This document shows positions 7,485 through 16,933 of a stretch of DNA of 64,000 nt, piece after piece. The DNA is from Sapria himalayana. Its lineage: Eukaryota > Streptophyta > Magnoliopsida > Malpighiales > Rafflesiaceae. Location of the stretch: assembly GCA_029783825.1 (NCBI GenBank), contig JAREIK010001468.1:3518261-3582260 (forward strand), in the 5' to 3' direction. A program made the translations under genes and the position numbers. The stretch's first letter is position 1; each line of letters opens with the position of its first letter. The notes beneath the pieces are model-generated. The model saw only the letters and a program-made list of their open reading frames with translations. It was not told the origin of the DNA and did not search any database.

Positions 7485-10284
7485 GTCTATAAATGTGTGT
7501 GTGTGCTTGTAGATATGGATATAAGTTGCTACTGGCATGATTAATGTTAATCTTTTTTGTATTAATCAGATTGATTGCGTCAGTGGAAGTGGAGAATGTG
7601 ATGAGAAATGCACTGAGAACTACAAGAATGGAAGCTCTGACGAGATCGGACAGAGTGGCAATGGGGGATCCTATTTAGTCTACGAAGACAACAAAGTACA
7701 AAACAAGATGAATGATGATGAACATGAAAATGGCCAGCTGGCAACAAATACAACAATAAACCTCGATAATTTACAACTGGTCAGACATGAATCTGAATTT
7801 TGTGACGCTCAGCATCAGAATATTGTTTTTTTTTTAGATCTGACGTGTTTTTACAAAAATGCCCTTGTGTATATAACTGCTTCTGGCTAAGCAGACTGAT
7901 GGCGATGCTGGAACTGTGGAATCTAACCAGGGGTGCATTGAGGACGTTGGGGGCTCAAGCACAGATGATGGTATGGAACTGAATAGAAATGTTGGAGAAT
8001 TAACAGCGAATGATACAGCAGAGAAGTGTGGAGGAGAATCGAGCCTAAATAATGCTCCTTCAGGCCGGGATGCAGGCAAAGCTGCGAGAGCTGAACCTCA
8101 AGATTGTGCATATTACATGAAGACTGGCGCCTGCCAGTTCGGGTCTGACTGCAAGTTCAATCATTCTAGATGGAAGAACAAGGTGAAGAAACGCACTTGT
8201 TCATGCTGTTCATCTGTGATTCATGCTGGCCGCGATCAAAATCATATTTTTTTTCTGATCATTTATAGTGTCTGATCTGTTCTATCTGGTTGATTATGCG
8301 AATTCAGTGTTTGTGCGTATAATTGTTGCAATCTTGAGAATGATCTGCAGGTGGAGCTGGAGCCGAAGAATGGCTCGACCAGCGAGGATGGTCTAGCCGG
8401 CGGTGCGACTTCAAATGACACTCGTGGCCTTGTGGACCCTCAACCTGTCGATGATTGTCTTAATATTTACCCTCTGAGAGATGGGGCTGAGGATTGTTCT
8501 TACTACTTAAAAACTGGTTCTTGTATGTTTGGTTATAATTGCAAGTTCAATCATCCTGCCCGATCTAAAATCAAGGTGAAGTATTTTCCTTTTTTTGTCT
8601 TTTGATCTTTTTTTGTTACATGTTTTTGTGATTTGTTGTTTGTGTTGGTCAGAATTAAAATCTGCCGCATTTTTTTTTTTTTTTTTAGGGTTCCAAGGGT
8701 AGAGGGAAAGATGTAGACGATGCAGATTCGGATGCTGCCCAGACAGAGTGCAAGGTAATTAATTCCTCCTCTTGTTCTTTTAGTTCGGGTTTTTTTTTTT
8801 AATTTTATAATTATATAAGGTTATGCCCCAAAATCAATATAATGACAATTTTACACCCAGAATCAAAGTAGCTGTTTTTGATAAATTTTCAACTTGAGAT
8901 TTAAGGCTTGAATTTTTATTATCTAAATCATAATAAAAATTTTATTAATCTGGAAGTGATTAATATATTGACAATTATAGCCCCCAAAACAAAGAAATTA
9001 TTTAAATTATAATATTACCGTAAGGCCCCCCGTATATATATTGATTGACCGAAATACCCCTGGAAAATGAATGTGGTGTGGCATTTCTTGGGATAGAATA
9101 GGTATTTCAGTTTGATAAAAGCATATCAGTTGGAATTCAGTTTGATTTCTATTATCAATATATCTCATTAATTATATTTATTTAAATCATAATAAAAATG
9201 CTGTGCCTAGTGCTCGATCCTCCCGCTTAGAACATATTCAGGAAGTGATTCATATATTTACAGTTATAGCCCCACAATCAAAGGTTATTTCTTGCAAGTT
9301 TTAGGCCTGAGATCCATTTTCGTCTTTGCTCAAGGCACGAGGGTATTTTTGTCAATTGGTTTGATTTGGTTTTTTATTCTCGCTGTGGCAGTTTTACCTG
9401 AGGACTGGGGGGTGCAAGTTTGGTAAATCTTGCAAGTACAGTCACATTCGCGCAAAGCAAACCGTCGAGCTGAACTTTTTGGGGCTGCCAATTCGGATGG
9501 TGAGTGATGGCTAGCCCATGCAGAGCCCGCAGCCGACCAACGAGTGTTCTGTCCGTCGTGCTTCCGGCTCATGTCCCCACCCCCCCGGCTTATTTGTTGT
9601 GCTTCGTTTCAGGCCGAGAGAGAGTGCCATTATTTCATGCGCACTGGCTCCTGCAAGTATGGAGCTACCTGCAAGTTCAATCATCCCGATCCCTCCTGCT
9701 TGAGCGGCAGTGATTATGCTCTCTCGGTCGGCAACGGAGAAACCGTCTCTCGGGTCAGCTCATCTCATTCTAGCCCGGCTTCCTGTTCTTCCCCCGGGCC
9801 CTCCGCATTCGCCCCGGCAATGGTTTTTTCTCTCTTTTTTTCTTTTACAAATAGTTATTATTTTTTTTATTATTTTAGATTATATTTGAAAATTATTTTT
9901 TCCCGTGCAGGAAAAGGATAATAGCAGTTCGTGTGGGGGTGATGAATTCCCCCAAAGGCCAGGGGAACCGGAATGCAAGTTTTTCGTGATGACGGGTGAC
10001 TGCAAGTTTAGGAGCAGCTGCAAATTCCATCATCCCAAGCCTTCCCTTCCAAAAATACCCCCCCCTTCTTGTGACCTTAATTCCAAGGGCCTCCCTTTAA
10101 GACCCGTGAGCCCTCTCCCCTTTTTATTGATGACGGGTGACTTTAATTTATTTATTTTTTTTAATTTATTATGTGAAATACTCTTTTTCTCTTGTGTCAG
10201 GGGGAAAGTGCTTGTTTATACTACCGAAGCTATGGCATATGCAAGTTCGGGCCTGCGTGTAAATTTGACCACTCCGTCTCGTAG
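1119..10284 (+). CDS. CCCH zinc-finger protein, C3H43/C3H67-type, with expanded finger array (whole gene span, 13 exons)
   Basis: This is a multi-exon gene for a plant CCCH (C-x8-C-x5-C-x3-H) zinc-finger protein. Such proteins are usually nuclear or cytoplasmic RNA or DNA binders; the target here is unknown. The exons I place are 1119-1499, 2469-2819, 2915-3322, 3549-3824, 4665-5075, 7570-7779 (end uncertain), 7895-8182, 8351-8575, 8689-8754, 9392-9499, 9613-9822, 9911-10105 and 10201-10284. All junctions are GT/AG and phase 0, giving about 1070 residues. The C-terminal part has the hallmarks of the Arabidopsis C3H43/C3H67 group: a finger after [32 protein letters not shown] and a final [15 protein letters not shown] before the stop. 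That family normally has five fingers in roughly 400-470 residues. Here eleven intact fingers are seen, because the first-finger exon appears several times upstream. The true start may be ATG 1143 or an exon left of the window. The start, and the end of exon 6, are the main uncertainties. Confidence 0.85.
1537..2500 (+). repeat. Tandem repeat of about 163 bp in CCCH intron 1
   Basis: Six degenerate units span the intron and run into exon 2. The position equivalent to the exon 2 start (ATGAA.TC.TTTTCAGA) recurs at 1652, 1815, 1980, 2137, 2304 and 2469, spaced 163, 165, 157, 167 and 165 bp. Each unit holds the phrase GTGATCATGAGATGGCTTAT, a TTGTTCTTGTTC pyrimidine tract, an acceptor-like site and the first codons of exon 2. 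Only the last unit continues as an open exon. Confidence 0.85.
2469..2819 (+). CDS. CCCH gene exon 2 (finger 2)
   Basis: The acceptor is TTCACAG at 2468 and the donor is CAG|GTACCA at 2819/2820; the exon is 117 codons, phase 0 on both sides. It encodes [14 protein letters not shown], a hydrophilic Gln/Asn/Asp-rich linker, then [10 protein letters not shown] and a finger ending [12 protein letters not shown]. The layout matches exons 1, 3, 4, 5, 7 and 8, while the linker shares little with them. Confidence 0.85.
2915..3322 (+). CDS. CCCH gene exon 3 (finger 3)
   Basis: The acceptor is CTTCTCAG at 2914 and the donor is CAG|GTAAAG at 3322/3323; the exon is 136 codons, phase 0. A long Asn/Gly/Glu-rich linker is followed by [10 protein letters not shown] and the finger [12 protein letters not shown], then VRFDSQ. 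Intron 2 is only 95 bp. Confidence 0.85.
3330..3459. mobile_element. hAT-family end fragment in CCCH intron 3
   Basis: This is a GC-rich patch in an AT-rich intron that ends TTTTGACACCTCTA. That matches the right terminus (ATTTGACACCTCTA) of the hAT family found many times further right. The left terminus is not recognisable. The fragment starts within about 10 bases of the intron 3 donor. Confidence 0.55.
3549..3824 (+). CDS. CCCH gene exon 4 (finger 4)
   Basis: The acceptor is TGTTCAG at 3548 and the donor is CAG|GTGAGA at 3824/3825; the exon is 92 codons, phase 0. It encodes [14 protein letters not shown], then [10 protein letters not shown] and the finger [12 protein letters not shown]. 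Confidence 0.85.
3955..4280. repeat. CT, TA and GT simple repeats in intron 4
   Basis: A (CT)n tract (about 3950-4016) and (TA)n and (GT)n tracts (about 4133-4220) lie in intron 4 (3825-4664). The remainder of the intron is AT-rich without recognisable features. Confidence 0.8.
4665..5075 (+). CDS. CCCH gene exon 5 (finger 5)
   Basis: The acceptor is ATTTTCAG at 4664 and the donor is GAG|GTAAGC at 5075/5076; the exon is 137 codons, phase 0. It begins MNSSS, much as exon 2 begins MNSFS, and has a long Asn/Asp-rich linker. The finger is [20 protein letters not shown], so the usual KFG of the second loop is replaced by NHG, although the spacing is intact. Confidence 0.85.
5145..6650. repeat. 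112-bp satellite array in CCCH intron 5
   Basis: About fourteen units of roughly 110-115 bp are arranged head to tail. Unit starts fall near 5145, 5254, 5365, 5477, 5590, 5702, 5817, 5914, 6010, 6124, 6234, 6333, 6439 and 6554. Each unit contains a (C/T)TTATG-GCAC-TGCATAT core, TTATTATTATTT, TTTTTATAAAATTT, GAGAAAATTTACTAGAAATAA and AGAATTAATT. From about 5820 the units follow a repeating A-B-C order with a period of about 307-320 bp. B units carry GGGCACGTGC, and A and C units carry TGTGCACATGCAT. Confidence 0.9.
6651..7569. other. Rest of CCCH intron 5 with CA/GT microsatellites
   Basis: Three compound (CA)n/(TA)n/(GT)n blocks lie at about 7074-7132, 7290-7334 and 7441-7508. Each is followed by similar text (AATCACTCA.CCTTTAATG; GATATTAACTTCTCCTA), so a unit of roughly 170-200 bp including the microsatellite was duplicated. 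No coding segment is seen. Confidence 0.7.
7570..7779 (+). CDS. CCCH gene exon 6 (linker only; 3' limit uncertain)
   Basis: The acceptor is TTAATCAG at 7569. The frame is open from [14 protein letters not shown] to a stop at 7888. A weak donor CTG|GTCAGA at 7779/7780 would give 70 codons in phase 0 and join exon 7 across a 115-bp intron. The translation just past that donor, [14 protein letters not shown], lines up with [14 protein letters not shown] of exon 5. This implies a finger that has lost its later Cys and His residues. Transcript data are needed to fix the boundary. Confidence 0.5.
7895..8182 (+). CDS. CCCH gene exon 7 (finger 6)
   Basis: The acceptor is CTAAGCAG at 7894 and the donor is AAG|GTGAAG at 8182/8183; the exon is 96 codons, phase 0. 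It encodes [14 protein letters not shown], an acidic Ser/Gly-rich linker, then AEPQDC and the finger [11 protein letters not shown], ending SRWKNK. The YPLR motif before the finger is lost. Confidence 0.8.
8351..8575 (+). CDS. CCCH gene exon 8 (finger 7; finger 1 of the canonical protein)
   Basis: The acceptor is ATCTGCAG at 8350 and the donor is AAG|GTGAAG at 8575/8576; the exon is 75 codons, phase 0. [10 protein letters not shown] is followed by a finger ending [12 protein letters not shown] and ARSKIK. By position it matches the first finger of five-finger C3H43/C3H67 proteins, where a Lys-rich tail after the finger leads into the next split finger. Confidence 0.88.
8689..8754 (+). CDS. 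CCCH gene exon 9 (22-codon exon, first Cys of finger 8)
   Basis: This is a very short exon between a T-rich acceptor (TTTTTTAG at 8688) and the donor AAG|GTAATT at 8754/8755, phase 0. It encodes [18 protein letters not shown] followed by TECK. The Cys is the first ligand of finger 8, whose other ligands lie in exon 10. The split-finger arrangement supports the model. Confidence 0.8.
8755..9391. other. CCCH intron 9
   Basis: The intron is 637 bp with no coding content. A phrase of about 40 bp (ATATTGACAATTATAGCCCC and variants, with CAAAG) recurs in degenerate form near 8836, 8962 and 9252. This suggests an old internal duplication. Confidence 0.6.
9392..9499 (+). CDS. CCCH gene exon 10 (rest of finger 8)
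   Basis: The acceptor is GTGGCAG at 9391 and the donor is ATG|GTGAGT at 9499/9500; the exon is 36 codons, phase 0. With TECK from exon 9 it forms a finger of normal C-x8-C-x5-C-x3-H spacing ([18 protein letters not shown]). It then encodes [11 protein letters not shown], the family signature joining fingers 2 and 3. Confidence 0.88.
9613..9822 (+). CDS. CCCH gene exon 11 (finger 9)
   Basis: The acceptor is CGTTTCAG at 9612 and the donor is ATG|GTTTTT at 9822/9823. The donor is weak, but its frame and position fit the family. The exon is 70 codons. It encodes [14 protein letters not shown] and [10 protein letters not shown], followed by a Ser/Pro-rich spacer that is much shorter than in Arabidopsis relatives. 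Confidence 0.82.
9911..10105 (+). CDS. CCCH gene exon 12 (finger 10)
   Basis: The acceptor is CGTGCAG at 9910 and the donor is CCC|GTGAGC at 10105/10106; the exon is 65 codons. [10 protein letters not shown] leads into a finger with [13 protein letters not shown]. The C-terminal linker then ends in GLPLRP. Both phrases are diagnostic for the C-terminal finger pair of this family. Confidence 0.88.
10201..10284 (+). CDS. CCCH gene exon 13 (finger 11 and stop)
   Basis: The acceptor is TGTGTCAG at 10200. The exon encodes [20 protein letters not shown] and KFDHSVS, then TAG at 10282-10284. [10 protein letters not shown] is the standard last finger of this family. The tail after it is only three residues, shorter than the roughly 20-30 residues usual in relatives. 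Confidence 0.9.
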   Translation, partial: GESACLYYRSYGICKFGPACKFDHSVS

Positions 10285-10525
10285 TGCGAGGTGGCGCAGT
10301 TTTGGGTCGAGCTGCTGCTGATGGCCCATGCTGCTGGTGCATGTTAACAGTTTGGCTGAAATTTTCTCATGTTTTTATCGGTTTATCTCTCCCCCGATAT
10401 GATTTTCTCTTATCACATGCATAGACGCACATGTTTGTAGTGTAAACGTTTGTTCTTACATCACAAAGATGTAATAGTTTATTGCAAATGATAAGTCATG
10501 TGCCCACGTGATTTCTATTGTGAAC
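10285..10525. other. Likely 3' UTR and flank of the CCCH gene
   Basis: AT-rich sequence follows the stop codon. No clear AATAAA is seen in the first 200 bases, so the poly(A) site is not placed. The GT-rich minisatellite begins just beyond. Confidence 0.4.
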
Positions 10526-11460
10526 TCTAACATGAGCTCCTGTTTGTGCGCGTCAACATTTGTTTTTCAACGTCTATGCATGTGCTGTGCTCCGGTCTGC
10601 GTGCATGAAAATTGTGCTTGTGGTAACATGTGCGTGTGTAACTGAGCGTGCATGAAAATTGTGATCGTGTGTTAACATGTGCGTGGGCAACTGTGCGTGC
10701 ATGAAAATTGTGATCGTGTGTTAACATGTGCGTGGGTAACTGTATGTGTGCATTAAAATTGTGATTGTCTGTTAACATGTGCGTGCGTAACTATGTGTGT
10801 GCATGAAAATTGTGTTTGTGTGTTAACATGTGCGTGGGTAACTCTGTGTGCATGTCTATGTCCACGCGCATTAATGCGCGTGCCTGTCGACGTGGGTGCG
10901 GATCAAAGTGTGTGTGCGTGTTTGTGATGATGTGTATTTATCAATGCGTGCTTGCCAATGTGTGTTTTTTTGTGTCAGCATGTGCGGTTTATCAACACTT
11001 TACCTTACTCTTATCGTGGGAACTATTTTAGAGCATGAGTAGTATGGGTAGAGTTGACCAAAATCCTCAACATGTGTTTCTGCGTGTGCGTGTCAACATT
11101 TGTTTATCAACGTGGATACATGTCATGTGCTCCAATGTGTGTGTGCATGTAAATGTTTGTGTTAACATGTGCGTGGGTAACAATGAGTGGTTGTGTGTTA
11201 ACATGTGCGTTGGCAACAATTTGTGTGTGCATGTCAAAATGTGCACGTGTATCTATCTCAATGAATGTCAACGTGTGGGTGCATGTCAATGTGTTTGCAT
11301 GTTTGTGATGATGTGCATTTGTCAATGTGCGCGTGCCGATGTGTGTTTTTGTGTCAACATGTGCGCGTGTTTCAACACTTGCCTTACCTTAGTCTTATAG
11401 GGGGAACAATTTTAGATCATGAGTAGTTTGTGTAGAGTTGGTCAAAATCCTCACTCATTG
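10526..11460. repeat. GT-rich minisatellite within a degenerate tandem duplication
   Basis: Two related halves lie side by side. Phrases near 10547, 10917 and 11027 (GTCAACATTTGTTTTTCAAC, TTTGTGATGATGTGTATTT, GAGCATGAGTAGTATGGGTA) recur near 11095, 11302 and 11416. Inside the first half a unit of about 50 bp (GTTAACATGTGCGTGGGTAA ... GCATGAAAATTGTG) is repeated about five times, with TAACATG at 10624, 10673, 10722, 10773 and 10824. Cys/Val/Met-rich reading frames here are only translations of the repeat. Confidence 0.85.
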
Positions 11461-12233
11461 ATCCATTGATTATCAATTATATGGTTATGTCATATGTAAG
11501 TAATAATTTGATAACACTTATTATGCATGTATGGTTCATAATAAAAGAAATTTTAAAGATGAAATAAATGATATATTAAGAATAAAACTTATAAAACCCC
11601 ATCAAATGTATGACTTATATTTAAAAAATTGTATAATTTTTGTCAAAAGTGTGTGTGTGTGTGCGCGCGTGTGTGTATATATGTATGTATATATGTAGTC
11701 AATAATTCATATATATATATATATATATAAGATTTTTTGAAAAGTGAGGTGCCCTTCAATATCTTTGCTGTCACCAATCTTGGCATTTGCTATGTTATCA
11801 ATCAAGTTTGTCAGTTCAGAGCAACTCCAACCTAAGGTGTTGCCTGGGGTGTCATCCTTGTAACTGCCAAAATGGTACCCAAATCATAATTTTTTTTGCT
11901 CCAACTGGGATGGCATTAGGGGTGGCAAAATGACATCCGTGAAATTGAAGTGCCATAAATAATAATTTTGGAGAGATAAAATATATGATACAAAATAGTA
12001 GTTATGATTACTGTATATCTTAACAAATCTCTAACAAGGCTTGAGATGAAGATCACCAATAGCTAAGATTCCTTCCTCACTCTAATTATAAGAAGCTCAC
12101 TTGACATTCCCTCCCTTATGAGATGATGTAATCTCAATTTTAATATATTATCTAATGTAACCATGTTGTTTAGTTTGAGATTTTTTCTTTGAATGAACTA
12201 CTTGGATTCAAATATTTCAATCTTATTATCACT

Positions 12234-12236
<3 letters not shown>
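11461..12236. other. AT-rich intergenic DNA with GT/TA microsatellite
   Basis: A (GT)n(GC)n(TA)n tract lies at about 11647-11730. No gene or transposon domain is recognised. Confidence 0.6.

Positions 12237-12290
<54 letters not shown>
12237..12290. repeat. Palindromic (AAT)n(ATT)n microsatellite
   Basis: About nine AAT/ATA triplets are followed directly by about eight ATT triplets, so the block can fold on itself into one long hairpin. Confidence 0.9.
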
Positions 12291-13900
12291 TCCTTCTTAA
12301 TTAGCCTGACACATGATGATGAAAATGAAAATCTAATAAATTGTGTTGATTTGATTTGTATTCTCCAAAAATACCTTATAATTTTCATACACATGCCTTG
12401 TTATCTATCTAAAAAAATATATATTTTATTACTATTTCAAATATTCACATAAATCACCAAATTTACTTCACTTTCCTTTAAAAAAAATAGTAATGATCCA
12501 AAATTATGAATTAGCAAATATTGATGATGGCAACATATCATATACAATGCAAAAAATGATCATCTCTTATCAAAAAAAAAAGATGAAAAACCTAAAATGG
12601 TGACATTAATTGACATCATCGATACTATGTATTTTTTTTTAAATAATTTCTTGTTCATTGAGTTTTATCTGAGAAACATTTCAATGGGGTAGTGAATATT
12701 ATATATAAACAAATACTCCTTTCTTAATTTTTTTTATCTATCCTATAACACAATCGATTACCTTTTATTGAGAATGATTTCTAAGATGCTAACAAATTAA
12801 TTTTAAAATTAAATTAGGTGATCAAAAATTAAGTAGAATAAGTTTTATATCAGATTGTAGACATCATCGACATGGTCTTTTGTAACTTATATATATATAT
12901 TTATCATAATAGTGAGATTCAATGATTTCAAAGATAAATTAGAAAAATTCAGGTTTTACAAGAAGAATAGCAACAATGTACTAGGATCCATTTAGTTGAC
13001 TCAAACACGACCGGTCCTTAAAAAAATTAAACACTAACTTCAATAGTTATCGATATCATCAAGTTCTTTTTTCATACCCATCAATGCCATTGAGACATTT
13101 GTGGGCATTATTCAATTTTCAAATTTTGAGACTCATTCATCAGGACATAACATAGACATCAAGGATGTGTGAATTATATGACCAAAAATTTCTCATTAAA
13201 AATCAAGGGTCAACTTCTCTAAAATCTTAACAATATTGATTTTATACTTTCTCACTAGGACAATTAGCTAGATCACCTATTTTGCATGATGATAGAGAGA
13301 TGAAGAATCAACTACAAAATAAAATACAAAAAATACAACTAAAATTTGTTTTCTTTTATCAACTCTCCTTTCACTAATTTTCAAATGGATTTTTTGATGA
13401 CCCTCTCCAACATTTTTTATACCAATTAAAATCTTGGTAACTTTCTTGTAATTTGATTGTATTTTTAGGGTTTTGAAGGATGATGATGTACTATCTATAA
13501 CTTTTTACAATCCAAAAGTTTCATTTATAAATCTCATTTCAAAAATGTACTTAAACTCCTCGTACCTTTCTTTAAGGTTGGAGTAAAATTCTTTTATTAC
13601 TATCATATTGCTGCATCCCATTTGCTGACAAAATGTGTCCTAATTCATCCTCTGTTATTGGCTAGAAAGAATTGATAAAAACCAAAAGAAACTTAAAAGT
13701 GGAATAGTGATAGGTACATATCAGGTTGATCTAACATAAGTAATCTATTTTATCTCGTGGCTAGAAAGGTAGATAAATTAGATTGATGGTATGCACGATT
13801 TGCTTCATAAGTAGCATTTTCTATGAAAACATATTCTTCATAACCCTCGTGCTTGTAGTGGCATGGAAACTTTTAAGGTAAAAAAACAAGATCATATTAG
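12291..13900. other. AT-rich intergenic DNA
   Basis: No coding domain is recognised on either strand. Part of it may be the 3' portion of the CACTA element to the right, but no CACTA terminus was found. Confidence 0.4.
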
Positions 13901-14149
13901 CTAAATTGGCCAAAGTTTGGTATTAAGAAGTTAAGTGCATATTTGCACGAGAAAGGAAGTTTAAACTTCTTCAACATGAACATCATCAATATCTAAATCA
14001 ATGTTTCAAGCCCATCATTTTCTATATGATTGATTGGATAAATTTTCATAATATTCTTTTGAAATGAAGGTACATTCGATGGTTTCACTATGACATCCTT
14101 TTCAACAACTTTCATAGTTGATTTTGGTTTTATTTTACAAATAGCACAC

Positions 14150-14400
14150 CAATGACTAGTATTTCTTCTTATTATTGAATTAGTGGTTTAACATGCTTGT
14201 TCCTAATTGCATTGCAAGAATGAATGTCTCATACTTATAATCATATTTCTTATGGTGCACATCAATAAAATTGTATTGATTATGAATTCTAATACCCAAA
14301 TTTGAAAAGAGATTAGATCATTTATACTTAAACAGAATTATCCTCTTAATTGAAAATGCATGATACTCCAAGTGGAATATTTCAATCAATCAACCAACAA
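14150..14400 (-). pseudogene. CACTA transposase fragment, DUF4216-like
   Basis: The translation reads NLGIRIHNQYNFIDVHHKKY followed by ETFILAMQ. This fits the C-terminal DUF4216 domain of CACTA transposases (G-I-x-I-x-x-x-G-x-x-x-V-D-V ... P-F-I-L-A-x-Q). The frame is broken shortly after. Confidence 0.65.
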
Positions 14401-15284
14401 ATTCAATATTAGATGCAATAGAGTTGGACCCATTAATACATACACCATTATTTATTACAGTTCTATTTGAATTATATTTTAAAGTGTGAAATTTATATTC
14501 ATTTACATAATTTATGGGATAAACCTAAAAATTTCGTAATGACCCTTTTGCAAGATCTTTTATTGGTCTATTACATATATTTGATGATGAAAAATATACC
14601 TAAAACAGAAAAAAAATGAAATTAAAACTTATATACTTTGGCAAGATATCTATTAGAAGAAAAAATGACAACTTATATACTGATAATTTTTCTCAAATCA
14701 TGAAATAAAATCTTTGTCAAGCTTGGCATCAATCATAGCATCATCAATATGCAGTTCTCTTTACCTTTATTCCTTATAATAAATTCTATAAAAACAAGAT
14801 TGAAGTTAATTTAAATATTAAAATAGGTATATCACATACTATGACAATGAAATGGTAATGTAAAATGATTATAAATCTTGCTCAATATAAGATTTAACTT
14901 TCTCATAGTTCAACAAGACATATGTGTGTACAGTATGATACTCATTGTCTTCTAGAAAATATCTTGATTTTACTCTGTCATATCATTGACTTGTATGGGT
15001 AAAAATAGAAAGCATATCATCTTATTCTGATCCTTATCCCATATCATAATTACTATTTGGTAATATTTTGTAATATAAATGTATATACTTATGGCTGAAA
15101 GTAATAATATAAAATGTCAAAACTTTTTCACCCAAGTAGGCATTGCATATTAATCCTTCAATTTTGGCTTTATTTTGAACATTATTTTTCAATTTTCTAA
15201 GATATCTAAAAAAATTCTCAATTAGAATAATATTTATTTGTCAGATAAATATAAATTTTTATATGAAGAAAAAAATATATGTAT

Positions 15285-15880
15285 AACCTCTAAAATGGAT
15301 ACATCCATCTGTATTATACAAGACATGCTATCATGGATTCATTAGATAAGTGGATCAAAAGATATTCCATATGATAAATAAAATTAGGATTAAAATATGC
15401 TCAAGTCTGCATAAAATTACCGGTACATCATTTTGTAATGGCTCTATGTCTTTTTTTGTTATGATATTACATGTTAGATTCCAAAAAAAATTATTATTTC
15501 AATCAAGGCTTATTTTTTGGAAGTAATTAATGGAATGTTATGAGTATTAGCCTCTTCATAAATATGTGATAATCATGATATTTCATCCCAAATAACTTAG
15601 ACTTATTCATATCAACACTACATCATATGTTAGATGCATAACCATTGAGGAACCTGAGCTATATCTATCATTTGCACGAAGCTTCCTTTGCATCCTTATC
15701 AAGACTATAACAAGTCTCAGGGAATTTATTCGTTGATTCATCCCTATATAACTCTTGACGTGAACAAAACTCTTTTAAATATTCTATTGCTTTAACATTA
15801 TCTTTTGTTTTTCCTTCAACATTCGTGATATTATTAAAAACATTATCAAAATAATTTTTTTCAATTTGCATCTCATCTAA
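15285..15880 (-). pseudogene. CACTA transposase fragment, region through DUF4218
   Basis: An open stretch (15871-15668) encodes NNITNVEGKTKDNVKAIEYL with ACYSLDKD-type text. After a break it continues GYASNI, SKLFGMKYHDYHIFMKRLI and, near 15300, RWMYPF. All are hallmarks of plant TNP2-type transposases, in normal order. Frameshifts and stops show that it is dead. Confidence 0.8.
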
Positions 15881-16189
15881 GTTATGCCTAATGAGGTTGG
15901 TTTTTCAAAAAAGCAAATCCCAAAAAAAAAATAATTCATTTCTTATAGCCAAAATGACAAGTCTTTGAAATTTGCACATTAATACAACCAGCATTAATTT
16001 TTGTATTATTTTTGAAGTCATATATCTTAATTACCTTAATTCTTTTGGCAACTACCTCAAATGTGGTCCACCTTTTACAACCATATAAGCTTTCCTAAAT
16101 ACCTTTATATTCTTCTAAAATTAGTGTTTTATATGTAAGAAATTATGATGGTTATCAAATAAAAAGTCTTTTCACCTTTGCTCAAAAAA

Positions 16190-16700
16190 AATATATTAGA
16201 ATTCTCAATGCTATAAGGACAAACTAATTTTCCTACCATAACTTCATCCTGACAATATTGAATATGATGAAAAATCACTGATCGAGTTATAGTCCATATA
16301 AGTGTGTCTCACATCTAAAAGTTCTGCTTTATAGATATATCATGTGTTTTCACACCCAGTTCCCACAAAATTTTTACCTCCGTAATAAGGGGTTGCTGAA
16401 AAATATTCACCTTATCTTTTGGGTTTCTCAGATCACTGACTATGAAGAGTATTATTTCCATATTTTTCCAAATGACTAAAATCCATATATGCATATCACT
16501 AATCTAACATCTTAACTTTCATAAGCAAAAATGATTAAATGTGATCTTCCATTATTGAGAATCTAAGCAATGTCGCATCATAATTTCTTTAGTATATGTT
16601 CTTTGTGCCAATTCATGTTATTAGTATTGGCTTTAGATATGAATAATCTTTGCAAATAAAAAGTCAACTAGAACTAATACATTTAGTATGTCTTTTATAT
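16190..16700 (-). pseudogene. CACTA transposase fragment, tnp2 domain
   Basis: Going down the - strand from 16700 the translation gives LQRLFISKA, MNWHKE, DVRLVICIYGF and SFGK. It then gives NPKDKVNIFQQPLITEVKIL, WELGVKTHDIS and LIWTIT. This is the tnp2 domain (PF02992) in order. Several internal stops are present. Confidence 0.82.
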
Positions 16701-16933
16701 TGGGAATAGTTATAGAAATTATAAATAATTATTTCATTATCTTAACTTCAATATATCGTGCAACCATTAATGCAACAATATATTTTTTTTACATAAAACT
16801 CAAACCTCGTATTAATCTTTTTTTCTTGATAAGTAAAAAATTCAATATCAAAAATTCTGTACAAGCTACGCAAGATTCATACAATTAAATTCATTACCGT
16901 AAACAATATAAATCTAAAACTCAATTTTCTTAA

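Noticed and set aside
10810..11400. Cys/Val/Met-rich open frames suggesting a small secreted cysteine-rich peptide
   Set aside because: They are translations of TGTGTG-based minisatellite units and repeat the same words in several frames.
12189..12452. Open frame with Asn and Ile runs
   Set aside because: The core is the AAT/ATT microsatellite, with no other support.
13840..13870. TTGTAGTG near 13857 as a CACTA terminus
   Set aside because: It would be a right end on the + strand, which is the wrong orientation and position for the - strand element spanning 13.9-25.9 kb.
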